A DNA stretch of 10,002 nucleotides from an uncultured bacterium. Its GTDB lineage: Bacteria; Bacillota; Clostridia; Oscillospirales; Oscillospiraceae. Position 1 is the first letter of the stretch, and every line of letters starts with the position of its first letter. Both the position numbers and the translations under genes were made by a program. This document shows, one piece after another, positions 1-6,983 of the stretch. The stretch covers positions 1-10,002 of the forward strand of contig CASEKM010000029.1 of the NCBI GenBank assembly GCA_949288405.1, read 5' to 3'. The notes under the pieces are model-generated. The model saw only the letters and a program-made list of their open reading frames with translations, had not been told where the DNA came from and did not search any database.

Positions 1-521
1 TGGGCCATGCCCCACTCCCGGTCGGTGTAGTGCTTATAGTTTACCCGGCGGCGGGTATCCTTGTCCGCCAGGCGCTTTTCCGGGGCCTTCTCCGACTCGC
101 CGTACAGCCGGACGATGCGGTCGGCCCGGAAGGGGATGGGGGCGTGGATGAAGGTGTGCAGGCAGTCCTTCCGGTCCCGGAGGATGTAGTCGGCGCACCG
201 GCCCACGATGACGCAGGGCTCCTTCTCCGCCAGGTCCTGGATCACCCGGTACTGGATGGTCCAGAGAAAGTCGGAGGCGGACATCCCGCCCATGGCCCCC
301 GGCACGCCCCGGCCCAGGAAGGCGTAGGCGAAGCGGTTCTTTCCCGGGGCAGACTCCCCCCGCTCCTCAATATACTTGGGATCAAAGCCGCTCTCCAGGG
401 CCACCTGCTTTACCAGCTCCTTGTCATAGCAGGGCACCCCCAGCCGCTCGGCCACCGTCTTTCCGATGGTGCGGCCGCCGCTGCCGAATTCCCGGCTGAC
501 GGTGATGATCCTCTTTTTCAT
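1..521 (-). CDS. Cytidylate kinase-like family protein (partial, C-terminus beyond left edge)
   Basis: This is a P-loop nucleotide-kinase-like protein of the Cytidylate_kin2 type. It starts at 521 and is still open at base 1 after 173 codons; such proteins usually have about 200 residues, so the end is missing. The N-terminus reads MKKRIITVSREFGSGGRTIG, the glycine-rich loop typical of this family, followed by the C-Y-D-K-E-L motif at about residues 31-36. An IVGRCADYIL segment lies near residue 110, and an arginine/lysine-rich lid-like stretch with NYKHYTDREWG lies near the cut end. The start is set by AAAGGAGG about 7 nt upstream. It is transcribed away from padR. Members are annotated by homology with CMP/dCMP kinases, but many genomes also carry a housekeeping cmk, so the true substrate is uncertain. 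The family call is firm; the reaction is inferred. Confidence 0.88.
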   Translation of the reverse strand, partial: MKKRIITVSREFGSGGRTIGKTVAERLGVPCYDKELVKQVALESGFDPKYIEERGESAPGKNRFAYAFLGRGVPGAMGGMSASDFLWTIQYRVIQDLAEKEPCVIVGRCADYILRDRKDCLHTFIHAPIPFRADRIVRLYGESEKAPEKRLADKDTRRRVNYKHYTDREWGMA

Positions 522-570
522 GGAACATGCCTCCTTTGCGCATCTGGGGAGCGGAGCCCCCTGTGTCCCT

Positions 571-576
571 ATTATA
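571..576 (-). promoter_or_regulatory. -10 box (TATAAT) for the kinase-like gene
   Basis: Read on the minus strand this is a perfect TATAAT, 49 nt upstream of the kinase-like start codon. I see no good TTGACA-like box at 16-19 nt spacing, so the -35 element is weak or absent. The position fits a short leader with the AAAGGAGG ribosome site. Confidence 0.5.
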
Positions 577-650
577 CAACATAAGCACAGCCTTGCGCCA
601 TAGTTTTGTGAGAAATCTGAAAAGAGGCAGCGTCCCTGTGGAAATTCTTC

Positions 651-680
651 TTGACAATACCTAGAGGAACAAGGTATCAT
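651..680 (+). promoter_or_regulatory. Sigma-A type promoter of padR and probably the downstream array
   Basis: A perfect TTGACA at 651-656 is followed by an 18-nt spacer and TATCAT at 675-680. It lies about 120 nt upstream of the padR start codon, so the leader would be about 110 nt long. The first palindromic operator fills the whole spacer and part of the -10 box, so a bound repressor should block RNA polymerase. No other convincing promoter was seen between padR and the last array gene, but internal weak promoters cannot be excluded. Confidence 0.7.
657..677 (+). promoter_or_regulatory. Operator 1, probable PadR binding site
   Basis: This is an imperfect 21-bp palindrome with arms ATACCT and AGGTAT around an asymmetric centre. 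It sits between the -35 and -10 boxes of the padR promoter. A near-copy follows at 681-701. Inverted repeats of this size next to a padR gene are usual autoregulation sites; assignment to this PadR is inference from position and symmetry. Confidence 0.7.
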
Positions 681-701
681 ATACCTAGAAGTACAAGGTA
701 T
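681..701 (+). promoter_or_regulatory. Operator 2, probable PadR binding site
   Basis: This second 21-bp palindrome has the same ATACCT and AGGTAT arms and differs from operator 1 at only two central positions. The two centres are 24 bp apart, a little over two helical turns, so two repressor dimers could sit near the same face of the DNA. It lies just downstream of the -10 box, over the likely transcription start. Confidence 0.7.
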
Positions 702-717
702 ATGCCGCCGGCGCGCC

Positions 718-738
718 CGGCTGGTCAAAGACCGGCTG
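718..738 (+). other. Possible leader hairpin upstream of padR
   Basis: CGGCTGGTC and GACCGGCTG can pair with an AAA loop to give a nine-pair stem that includes two G-U pairs. It lies in the predicted padR leader, followed by more GC-rich sequence up to the ribosome site. No U-tract follows, so it is not a simple terminator. A role is not supported beyond the fold. Confidence 0.25.
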
Positions 739-798
739 CCCGGCACTTGGACCGCGGGGAGCGCCGGAGAGAACGATTTATATGGAGGAGGTTTTACC

Positions 799-1128
799 AT
801 GAAACTGGACAAGGGACTGATCGCGGGGAGCAGCACGCTGCTGATCCTCACCCTGCTGGAGAAGGAGGATATGTACGGCTATCAGATGATCACCGAGCTG
901 TCCCGCCGCTCCAACGACACCTTTCAGATGAAGGAGGGGACCCTGTACCCCATCCTCCACGCCCTGGAGAAGGGGAAGTACCTCTCCGCCTATGAGCAGG
1001 AGGCCCCCACCGGACGGGTGCGGAAATACTACCGCCTCACCCCCCGGGGGCGTGAATTCCTGGGGGAGAAGAAGGCCGAGTGGGAGCAGTTCTCCCACGG
1101 GGTGGATCAGGTGCTCTCCTTTACCTGA
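799..1128 (+). CDS. PadR family transcriptional regulator
   Basis: This 109-residue protein is a short PadR of the winged-helix type with a single C-terminal helix. Residues 13-30 include LLILTLLEKEDMYGYQM, the usual first helix with the YGY turn. FQMKEGTLYPILHALEKGKY at about residues 42-61 is the DNA-recognition helix region with the hallmark EGTLYPIL. GRVRKYYRLTPRGREFL near residues 73-90 is the wing, and the EWEQFSHGVDQVL tail is the likely dimerisation helix. GGAGGAGG at 784-791 sits 7 nt before the ATG and fixes the start. It heads the array of HAAS-like membrane genes, and two palindromes overlap its promoter, so it probably represses itself and the genes after it. PadR regulators commonly neighbour HAAS/DUF1700 proteins. 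The signal it responds to cannot be read from the sequence. Confidence 0.95.
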   Translation: MKLDKGLIAGSSTLLILTLLEKEDMYGYQMITELSRRSNDTFQMKEGTLYPILHALEKGKYLSAYEQEAPTGRVRKYYRLTPRGREFLGEKKAEWEQFSHGVDQVLSFT

Positions 1129-1135
1129 GAGAAAT

Positions 1136-1215
1136 GGGCCGCCGGGGGCGGCGGCCCCTGCATACTCCCCAAAATGATTTTCCATGTCTGTAGGGGCGGG
1201 CGCCCTCGCCCGCCC
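1136..1215. repeat. REP-like inverted doublet, type R, between padR and A1
   Basis: Two GC-rich hairpins, each a 9-bp stem with a 4-nt loop (1136-1157 and 1194-1215), flank a 36-nt AT-richer linker. The second hairpin is preceded by GTAGGGG and the first is followed by its inverse, CCCCTGC (one change), so the feet point inwards. Near-copies lie at 6068-6147 and 7822-7900. The element ends just before the ribosome site of A1. The hairpins could stabilise RNA or slow transcription into the array; they lack U-tracts. Confidence 0.75.
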
Positions 1216-1241
1216 AATCTCCCGGAAAGGAGGCGTCCTGC

Positions 1242-2126
1242 ATGGAGCCAAATAAAACTACAGCCCCCGCCGAGACCTGGCTGGACACAGCGGTGAAAAA
1301 AATCCGCTTCAAACCTGACCGGAGAGAGGTCCGGGCGGAGCTCTCCGCCCACCTGGAGGACAAGGTCCTGGACCTCCAGCGCATCTTCCCCGACATGACC
1401 CAGGAGGAGGCCCAGGCGCGGGCCGTCTCCGACATGGGGGACCCGACGGAGATCGGGGCGGAGCTGGCCAAGGTACATAAGCCCTGGCTGGGGTATCTGT
1501 GGCGGGTGAGCCAGGTCGTGCTGGGGCTGGCCTGCCTCTCCCTGCTGTGGAGCGGGATGGTTTTTTACAGCGCCTTCTCGGTGGACGACGGTCAGATCTT
1601 TTTGGAGCTGTGGGATGCGGACGGCCTGCCCATGAGCAATGAGGCCTACGACATGTTTGGAAACGGGCTCACGCCCCGGGAGACCTATCTGCCCTCCGGC
1701 CACCCGGACCAGCTTCAGGTGTGGGAGGACGGCCCCGCGGTCCAGGTTGCGGGGAGCACCGTCCGCCTGCGCCGGGCCGCCCTGTGGCAGGAGTGGCAGT
1801 CCAGGGGCGGATTGGCGCTGTACTGCTACTTCCGGGTGGAGTCCCCCAAATTTTGGGTGCTGGGGGATTTGCGCTGGGACCAGTTCACGGTGACCGACAG
1901 CCTGGGGAATCAGTACCCCTACAACCCTACGGAAATGGAGGACCGGGACGCCCGCTTCTTTGACGGAACCGGCTGGACAGGCGGCGGCCCATTCCACGAC
2001 GGAATCCAGCTCCGGGTCCAGAACGTGGACCCGGCGGCGGAGTGGGTGCGGCTGGACTACTGGTTCGGCGCGGAGCGCCTGTTCTCCATGACGCTGGAAC
2101 TGGATGAGGGAGGCGGCACGGAATGA
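1242..2126 (+). CDS. A1: HAAS/DUF1700-like membrane protein with outside domain
   Basis: This 294-residue protein opens with the array's shared module: WLDTAVKKIRF at residues 13-23, SAHLEDK at 35-41, then EEAQARAVSDMGDPTEIGAE and KVHKPWLGYLWR up to residue 88. The pattern of an H-L-E-D helix, an EEA helix and MGDP is that of HAAS/DUF1700 or permease-prefix-1 domains, which lie in the cytoplasm. One hydrophobic helix follows at about 90-111, then an outside region of about 180 residues. That region contains SPKFW, a DSLGNQYPY turn and a final EWVRLDYWFG strand, suggesting a beta-sandwich. Its outside domain is the longest of the five. AAAGGAGG at 1226-1233 supports the start. It overlaps B1 by ATGA. 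The role is inferred as a membrane sensor or partner for PadR signalling; no enzyme motif is present. Confidence 0.85.
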   Translation: MEPNKTTAPAETWLDTAVKKIRFKPDRREVRAELSAHLEDKVLDLQRIFPDMTQEEAQARAVSDMGDPTEIGAELAKVHKPWLGYLWRVSQVVLGLACLSLLWSGMVFYSAFSVDDGQIFLELWDADGLPMSNEAYDMFGNGLTPRETYLPSGHPDQLQVWEDGPAVQVAGSTVRLRRAALWQEWQSRGGLALYCYFRVESPKFWVLGDLRWDQFTVTDSLGNQYPYNPTEMEDRDARFFDGTGWTGGGPFHDGIQLRVQNVDPAAEWVRLDYWFGAERLFSMTLELDEGGGTE

Positions 2127-2851
2127 AAAAGACACGCACACGGGGGTTTCGAATCCTCCGGAATTTGGCGGCGGCTATTTTGTGCGCCGTCCCCCTCTGG
2201 GGGCTGCTGGGCTGTCCCATGCCCACCCCGGAGCTGAGGTTCCGGCAGCTGGAGGACCGGTCGCTGGTTCCCCGCAGCCAGATCGTGTACCTCTGGGAGA
2301 ATCCGTTCCCGGTGAGGACGACCAGCTCCGGCGAGCCCCGGCACATCGTCATTGGGCGCAGCGGGGACCAGTACAGCGTGGGCTATCTCTATGAGCCCCT
2401 TCGCTCCAGCACGAATACTCTGGAGCCCTGGCCGGTGGGGGAGGGGCCCACCCCCATTCCCCTGTCTCAGCCGCTGCACCGGAATGAGATGGACACGGAT
2501 AACGTCCTGTTCTTCCTACAGGTGCCGGAGGAGGCGGCGGAGGCCGAGCTCACCATCACCGGGCGGATCGAGAATCTGATAGAGCCGGTGGAGACCGCCC
2601 AGGGGGAGAAAATGGCGGAGGGCGTGTGGATGTTTCGCTACCCCATCGCCCGGGAGCTCAGCGCGGACTATGCCGCCGGAAGGCCAGTCCGGTACGGCGG
2701 CCGGAGCCTGGAGGGACTGCCCTACACCCTGGAGCTGTACCGGGAGGACGGGAGCCTGCTGTGGGAGCAGTCGGGGAATCTGCCCGACAGCGGACTGGAG
2801 GACACCTATACCGCCACGTTTTACCCATCTAACTACACGTTTTCCCCATAG
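2123..2851 (+). CDS. B1: predicted lipoprotein partner of A1
   Basis: This 242-residue protein starts inside the A1 stop (ATGA), with GGGAGG at 2108-2113 as ribosome site. It has a basic tail (KKTRTRGFR), the R-N-L motif at residues 13-15, and a hydrophobic stretch ending in LLGC with Cys at residue 31. That is a fair lipobox, so the protein may be lipid-anchored outside the membrane. The array's B-family signatures follow: TPELRFRQLE just after the Cys, PEEAAEAELTITGR near the middle, and YTLELYREDGSLL close to the C-terminus. The rest looks like beta strands with no catalytic motif. It is closest to B2, with near-identical DNA around 2704-2755 and 4221-4270. I do not recognise a named family. 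Translational coupling suggests it works together with A1. Confidence 0.8.
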   Translation: MKKTRTRGFRILRNLAAAILCAVPLWGLLGCPMPTPELRFRQLEDRSLVPRSQIVYLWENPFPVRTTSSGEPRHIVIGRSGDQYSVGYLYEPLRSSTNTLEPWPVGEGPTPIPLSQPLHRNEMDTDNVLFFLQVPEEAAEAELTITGRIENLIEPVETAQGEKMAEGVWMFRYPIARELSADYAAGRPVRYGGRSLEGLPYTLELYREDGSLLWEQSGNLPDSGLEDTYTATFYPSNYTFSP

Positions 2852-2855
2852 GCTG

Positions 2856-2873
2856 GGCGGGCCGGGCCCCGCC
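2856..2873. repeat. Short GC hairpin between B1 and A2, possible REP remnant
   Basis: GGCGGG and CCCGCC pair around a 6-nt loop in the 45-bp gap. The B1 stop TAG lies 4 nt before it, recalling the TAG-plus-hairpin layout of the clear repeats further on. The sequence is too degenerate to be sure it belongs to the same family. Confidence 0.3.
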
Positions 2874-2896
2874 GGGAAGGAGAGGAGGCTTGCGCC

Positions 2897-3652
2897 GTGG
2901 AATACAACAAAACTTCAAACCCCGCCGGCCAGTGGCTGGACACCGCGGTGGCAAAGATCCGCTTCGGCCCCGACCGGAAGGAAGTCCGGGCGGAGCTGGA
3001 AGCCCACCTGGAGGACAAGGCCCTGGACTTTCAGCGCATCTTCCCCGGCCTGACCGAGGCGGAGGCTCAGGAACGGGCCGTCTCCGACATGGGGGACCCG
3101 ATGGAGGTTGGAAAGGAGCTGGCCAAGGTACATAAGCCCTGGCTGGGGTACCTGTGGCGGGCCAGTCAGGTGCTGCTGGCCCTGACAATACTGAACTTTA
3201 TGGCGGCGGTGGGGACCTTGAGGTACGACCGAGATAGGGGCCCGGAGCTGGAAGGGACCGTGGAGGCTGTCTTTGCGGGACAGGAGGCAGTGCGCGTCAA
3301 TACCTATACCCTTTGGGTGGAAGAGGCGTCCCTGATCCAGGGCACGGGGGAGCTGCATATCACCTGGCGGGCGGCCAGCCCCTGTTTCTGGGAAACGCCC
3401 AATGGGGAATTCAGCCAGGCGTGGACCGGGGTGGACGACCGGGGAACCGTCTATACCAGCATCTGGGACCGGGTCTTGGATGGGGAACGCATGCTCCCCT
3501 ATGTCAGTTCCGTGCAATTTACAGGCGCTCTGGTGTGGAGGGGAGAACAGACCGTCTATGGCGTGCCCCAGGAGGCACAGTGGATTCAGATCAACATTGA
3601 GACGGGGGAGGGAACTGTCCCCGTGGTGCTGGAGCGGGAGGAGACGCCATGA
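2897..3652 (+). CDS. A2: HAAS/DUF1700-like membrane protein with outside domain
   Basis: This 251-residue protein begins with GTG, chosen because AGGAGG at 2882-2887 is correctly spaced and the resulting MEYNKT aligns with the MEPNKT of the other copies. The shared cytoplasmic half (residues 11-88) has WLDTAVAKIRF, EAHLEDK, RAVSDMGDPMEVGKE and KVHKPWLGYLWR. The membrane helix is at about 90-107 and is followed by RYDRDRG. The outside part is short, about 140 residues, with VNTYTLWVEE, a SPCFWETP motif near residue 160, a VDDRGTVY turn and EAQWIQINIETG near the end. This pattern recurs in A4 and A5. The C-terminal LEREE is encoded by the purine-rich stretch that also serves as the B2 ribosome site. 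Function is inferred as for the other A proteins: a single-pass sensor or adaptor. Confidence 0.84.
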   Translation: MEYNKTSNPAGQWLDTAVAKIRFGPDRKEVRAELEAHLEDKALDFQRIFPGLTEAEAQERAVSDMGDPMEVGKELAKVHKPWLGYLWRASQVLLALTILNFMAAVGTLRYDRDRGPELEGTVEAVFAGQEAVRVNTYTLWVEEASLIQGTGELHITWRAASPCFWETPNGEFSQAWTGVDDRGTVYTSIWDRVLDGERMLPYVSSVQFTGALVWRGEQTVYGVPQEAQWIQINIETGEGTVPVVLEREETP

Positions 3653-4371
3653 AAGGGAGAAAACTGAGCCGGAAGGGGAAGATCGTGCGGAATCTGCTGC
3701 TGACCCTGGGCTTCGGCTCTGTGGTGTGGGCCAGCCAGGGCGGTCCCATGCCCACGGCGGAGCTGACCTTTCGCCAAATGGAGCGGACCAGATTCCTCGC
3801 GTCCAGCGAAATCCTGTATACCTGGGAGTCGTCCCTGCCCCTGAGAGAGCTGAGGTCCTCCTCCTCCAAAGACGTCCTGGTGGGACAGTATCCCGATCAA
3901 ATTGTTGTGGGCTGTATTTTTGATCCCAACGACCCCGGCGGAAACCGGCTGATTCTGTGGCCCAGGGAGGAGGGCGTTATGCCGGTTCCCCTGTCCGCCT
4001 TTCTCCAGAGGGAGGATGGGACCCTGTGTCATGTGCTGCTGGTTCTCTCCGCTCCGGAGGAGACGGCCGGGGCCCAGGCGACGGTCACGGGCCGGCTGGA
4101 AAACGCAAAAGAGCCGGTGGAGACCGTTCAGGGGGAGCGCTGGGGCGGTGGAGTTTGGGCCTTCTGGTTCCCCATTGACGAGGAGCTGACCACGGACGGA
4201 GAGCTGAGGTACGGGACCAAGGACCTGGAGGGTCTGCCCTATACCCTGGAGCTGTACCGGGAGGACGGAAGCACGCTGGCAAGGCAGGCGGGGACCACGC
4301 CGGAAAACAGTCAGTCAGGCGTCATCTATGACCCAGGACTGTATGATTTTCTTGGGGAGATCCTGTCGTAG
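3649..4371 (+). CDS. B2: membrane-anchored partner of A2
   Basis: This 240-residue protein starts at an ATGA overlap with A2, with GGGAGGAG at 3636-3643 as ribosome site. The N-terminus is basic (KGRKLSRKGK), followed by IVRNLLLTLG, which leads into a membrane stretch. Where B1 has GCPMPTPEL this protein has GGPMPTAEL: the lipobox cysteine position is a glycine, so it should remain a signal-anchor protein or be cleaved differently. LTFRQMER, LWPREEG, APEETAGAQATVTGR and YTLELYREDGS match B1 in order. The sequence between them is diverged, notably YPDQIVVGCIFDPNDPGG. It ends 22 nt before A3 with no repeat element between. I see no enzyme motif. The partner role is inferred from the 4-nt overlap and the conserved pairing. 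Confidence 0.8.
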   Translation: MKGRKLSRKGKIVRNLLLTLGFGSVVWASQGGPMPTAELTFRQMERTRFLASSEILYTWESSLPLRELRSSSSKDVLVGQYPDQIVVGCIFDPNDPGGNRLILWPREEGVMPVPLSAFLQREDGTLCHVLLVLSAPEETAGAQATVTGRLENAKEPVETVQGERWGGGVWAFWFPIDEELTTDGELRYGTKDLEGLPYTLELYREDGSTLARQAGTTPENSQSGVIYDPGLYDFLGEILS

Positions 4372-4393
4372 AGCTGGAAAGGAGGCATTCTCC

Positions 4394-5242
4394 ATGGAAC
4401 CCAACAAAACAACAGTCCCCGCTGAGACCTGGCTGGACACGGCGGTGAAGAAGATCCGCTTCGGCCCGGACCGGGCGGCGGTGCGTGCGGAGCTCTCCGC
4501 CCACCTGGAGGACAAGGCCCTGGACTTCCAGCGCATCTTTCCCGACATGACCCGGGAGGAGGCCCAGGAGCGGGCCGTCTCCGATATGGGGGACCCGGCG
4601 GAGGTGGGGAAGGAGCTGGCCAAGGTACATAAGCCCTGGCTGGGGTATCTGTGGCGGGCTAGTCAGGTGCTGCTGGGGGTGGCGCTTACCGCTGCGATTC
4701 TGTCTTTCCAGAGCTGCCAATCCGGCTGGGAGAACCTGACCGAAGAGCCGCATTCCTGGTACGGGACAGACTGGCCCGACCCAGTACCGAGCATGTACCA
4801 GTACTCCGACGGTCTGACCTATCGGGGGGCATTGGCGGACAGCGGCCCAATCCAAGCAGGAGAGTATACTTTTACCACTGAGGCGGGGGAACTATGGACT
4901 GTGACGGTGAGCGGAGAGCCCCTGCGCGTGGTGTACTTCCAAATGGATGTGACCCACCACCGTCCGCTGGAATCTCTGAATCCCTGGGCGGAAGATGAGT
5001 TCTGGGCGGAGGACGACCAGGGCGGAGTACTTCTCTCTCATCACCAATACTCTGAAAATCCCCGGGGATGGGATTTTTCTGACATGGTACGCTGCACCCC
5101 GATGGACAGTGGGATCTTCACAGACCGCTATGAGGTCATGCTGGCCGTCCACAGCCCGGAGGCGGAGCGGGTGGACCTGAGATATACCCTGATGGGGGCG
5201 GACCTGACCATCCCCATCTCCCTGGAGGTGACCGAGCCGTGA
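4394..5242 (+). CDS. A3: HAAS/DUF1700-like membrane protein with outside domain
   Basis: This is a 282-residue protein. The open frame extends upstream to 4328, but the ATG at 4394 is chosen: AAAGGAGG at 4378-4385 is well spaced and the product then begins MEPNKTTVPAETWLDTAV like A4. By eye the first 94 residues differ from A4 at only four places (residues 29, 54, 69 and 85). The membrane helix is at about 90-107. The outside domain is the least like the others: it lacks the SPxFW motif and has DEFWAEDDQGGV instead. It keeps GEYTFTTEAG and a final ERVDLRYTLMGADLTIP strand pair. A cysteine lies just after the helix (SFQSCQSG); it is far from the N-terminus, so it is not a lipobox. It sits in the middle of the array and overlaps B3 by GTGA. 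A sensor-type role is inferred. Confidence 0.85.
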   Translation: MEPNKTTVPAETWLDTAVKKIRFGPDRAAVRAELSAHLEDKALDFQRIFPDMTREEAQERAVSDMGDPAEVGKELAKVHKPWLGYLWRASQVLLGVALTAAILSFQSCQSGWENLTEEPHSWYGTDWPDPVPSMYQYSDGLTYRGALADSGPIQAGEYTFTTEAGELWTVTVSGEPLRVVYFQMDVTHHRPLESLNPWAEDEFWAEDDQGGVLLSHHQYSENPRGWDFSDMVRCTPMDSGIFTDRYEVMLAVHSPEAERVDLRYTLMGADLTIPISLEVTEP

Positions 5243-5988
5243 AAGCGAAAAAACGCCGTCTGCCTGCCTTGAGCCGGCGAGGGAAGGTGATCCGAAACCT
5301 GCTGGGGTTCGCCGCCGTCCTTCTGGGGGCCTGGGTGCTGTTTGGATGCCCCGCCTGGACGGAAAACGGGGCCCTGCGGCAGCTGGAGCGCACTCTGCTT
5401 CTGGAGCCGGGGACGGTCCGGTGCCGGTATCGGTATCGGTGGGACAGTCCCACGGTGTTGGTCACCGGAGAGAACTACGCCTATGTGGCCACCGTCTATG
5501 AGGACAACATCTTTTGGCGGGAGGCCAGCCTCTCCTGGATGAAGTATGCCGTTTTAGATCAGGGGCCGGTGCTGTTCCCCTGGGTCTTTGGGGATTTTCG
5601 GGAATCCATGGAGGAGGGGACCTGGCTGTGCCCCAACCCACCGGAGGGGGCCCAGCGGGCGGAGCTTGCCGTCACGGTGGACTATGAAATAGAGGGCGGC
5701 TTAATCACATACGGACTGCGGCAGGAGCGGGACTATGAACAGGGCTCCGTCACCCTGTACGCCCAGGGAACTTTGGAGGATTCCGGCCTCGTGCGGATCA
5801 AAATTGCCGCCGAAAGCGGGCGGGAGGCCGTGGTGCTCCGGGCCCTGCTGATGGGCAATGGCTATGAGGAGACGGAGGACGGACGGCTGCGCACATGTAC
5901 CGTCACCAGTGCCGGTTACCGGCTGGAGTGCTTCGACGGGGCGGGCAATTCCCTGGGCCTGTGGCCCGTGGTGCTGCCCCAGGAGTAG
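5239..5988 (+). CDS. B3: predicted lipoprotein partner of A3
   Basis: This 249-residue protein begins with GTG inside the A3 stop (GTGA); GGAGGTGA at 5224-5231 supports this. The tail is strongly basic (KAKKRRLPALSRRGK), then VIRNLLGFAAVLLGAWVLFGC places a lipobox-like LFGC with Cys at residue 37. LRQLERTLLLEPG matches the FRQLE motif of the family. PPEGAQRAELAVTV and a late ECFDGAGNSLG match the PEGxxxAxL and YDxxGxxL signatures. The middle has several tyrosine-rich short strands. In its last motif it resembles B4 and B5, while its cysteine matches B1, so it looks intermediate between the two pairs. Its TAG stop is the TAG of the GTAGGGG foot of the following repeat. No catalytic site is visible. 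Confidence 0.8.
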   Translation: MKAKKRRLPALSRRGKVIRNLLGFAAVLLGAWVLFGCPAWTENGALRQLERTLLLEPGTVRCRYRYRWDSPTVLVTGENYAYVATVYEDNIFWREASLSWMKYAVLDQGPVLFPWVFGDFRESMEEGTWLCPNPPEGAQRAELAVTVDYEIEGGLITYGLRQERDYEQGSVTLYAQGTLEDSGLVRIKIAAESGREAVVLRALLMGNGYEETEDGRLRTCTVTSAGYRLECFDGAGNSLGLWPVVLPQE

Positions 5989-6058
5989 GGGCGTGCAGTG
6001 TGTCCGGCCATCTATAGAACGAATTCAGAACAGGCGGGCACGCAATGTGCGCCCCTGC
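5985..6058. repeat. REP-like inverted doublet, type L (diverged copy)
   Basis: It starts GTAGGGG at 5985 and ends CCCCTGC at 6058, with a linker (ATCTATAGAACGAATTCAG) matching the linkers at 7741-7812 and 9494-9565. Its internal hairpins are weaker than in those copies because of several substitutions. The GTAG foot contains the stop codon of B3. Confidence 0.7.
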
Positions 6059-6067
6059 AAGGGAAGT

Positions 6068-6147
6068 GGGCCGCCGAGGGCGGCGGCCCCTACATACCGC
6101 CCCAAACAATTTCCCATACCTGTAGGGGCGGGCGCCCTCGCCCGCCC
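6068..6147. repeat. REP-like inverted doublet, type R
   Basis: Two perfect 9-bp stems with 4-nt loops (6068-6089 and 6126-6147) have inward-facing CCCCTAC and GTAGGGG feet. The linker ATACCGCCCCAAACAATTTC recurs, with few changes, at 7822-7900. It follows the type L element with a 9-nt gap, and the A4 ribosome site (AAAGGAGG, 6158-6165) lies just after it. Confidence 0.78.
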
Positions 6148-6173
6148 AATCTCCCGGAAAGGAGGCATCCTCC

Positions 6174-6983
6174 ATGGAACCCAATAAAACAACAGTCCCC
6201 GCCGAGACCTGGCTGGACACGGCGGTGAAAAAGATCCGCTTCGGGCCGGACCGGGCGGTGGTGCGTGCGGAGCTCTCCGCCCACCTGGAGGACAAGGCCC
6301 TCGACTTCCAGCGCATCTTCCCCGACATGACCCAGGAGGAGGCCCAGGAACGGGCCGTCTCCGACATGGGGGACCCGATGGAGGTTGGAAAAGAGCTGGC
6401 CAAGGTACATAAGCCCTGGCTGGGCTGGCTGTGGCGGGCCAGTCAGGTGTTGCTGGCCGCTCCCCTGGTGTGGCTGTTCTTCTTCGGCCCCCAGTGGGGG
6501 TGGCTGGCGGACTGGCTGGACTGGTTCGACGACGGTCCCCATAGCGTTGTGGTGGAGGAGGAGACGGAGGTCCACATTCCCTTCTCCTGCGGGGAGACCG
6601 TTCAGGTTGGCCCCTACACCCTCCAGGCGGAGGGCACCCTGGTAATCAACCCCCTGGCGGAGTGGGACGCCGGGTATTTTCTGGTGACCTGGCATGCCTG
6701 GAGCCCCTTCTTCTGGGAGACGCCTGTCCGCAGCGTGTACTGGCAGGCAGAGGACGACCAGGGCAATGAGTACCCCAGCTATCACCAGTGGTCTGTCTTT
6801 GGACGTTTGGGAACTCAGCGGGAGCAGATAGTGTACGACCTGGCCTGGGATCGCTCCGGTCTGGGCTGGACGGGGGAGGTCCAGGTGGCGGCCGTCCCCC
6901 AGGACGCCCAGTGGGTGCGCCTCACTCTGGACATCGGGGAGAAACCCATCACCGTTTTGCTGGAGCGGGAGGAGGGGACATGA
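6174..6983 (+). CDS. A4: HAAS/DUF1700-like membrane protein with outside domain
   Basis: This 269-residue protein carries the shared cytoplasmic half almost unchanged: WLDTAVKKIRF at 13-23, SAHLEDK at 35-41, RAVSDMGDPMEVGKE to 74 and KVHKPWLGWLWR to 88. A membrane segment rich in aromatics runs from about 90 to 107 (AAPLVWLFFFG), and a tryptophan-rich stretch lies just outside it. The outside part has VGPYTLQAEG, WSPFFWETP near residue 180, EDDQGNEYPS, then DAQWVRLTLDIGEKPITVLL, matching A2 and A5 in order and spacing. AAAGGAGG at 6158-6165 fixes the start. The C-terminal LEREEGT overlaps the ribosome site and start of B4. A single-pass sensor or adaptor role is inferred; no enzymatic motif is seen. 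Confidence 0.86.
   Translation: MEPNKTTVPAETWLDTAVKKIRFGPDRAVVRAELSAHLEDKALDFQRIFPDMTQEEAQERAVSDMGDPMEVGKELAKVHKPWLGWLWRASQVLLAAPLVWLFFFGPQWGWLADWLDWFDDGPHSVVVEEETEVHIPFSCGETVQVGPYTLQAEGTLVINPLAEWDAGYFLVTWHAWSPFFWETPVRSVYWQAEDDQGNEYPSYHQWSVFGRLGTQREQIVYDLAWDRSGLGWTGEVQVAAVPQDAQWVRLTLDIGEKPITVLLEREEGT

Noticed and set aside
30..584. Plus-strand open frame of 184 codons at the left edge
   Set aside because: It is the complement of the cytidylate-kinase-like gene, whose P-loop and ribosome site make the minus strand the coding one.
1107..2141. Long minus-strand open frame of 344 codons opposite A1
   Set aside because: It is antisense to the well-supported A1 gene, rich in Pro/Gly/Arg/His with no domain pattern and no ribosome site; such shadows are common in GC-rich DNA.
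4690..4720. Possible lipoprotein cysteine in A3 after the membrane helix
   Set aside because: It lies about 100 residues into the protein, behind a cytoplasmic domain, so it cannot be an N-terminal lipobox.
5420..5443. Short tandem CGGTAT units inside B3
   Set aside because: Only about three partial units, in frame with coding sequence (tandem RYR codons); too short to call a variable repeat.
6112..6124. ATACCT half-site in the type R repeat linker, similar to the PadR operator arm (also near 7870)
   Set aside because: The matching AGGTAT arm is absent, and the sequence belongs to a repeat with its own internal logic, so a PadR site is not supported.
5985..6147. Possible CRISPR-like or small RNA locus in the repeated intergenic regions
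   Set aside because: Copies are separated by whole genes, show paired inverted arms and no regular spacers, and no promoter or U-tract terminator is visible.
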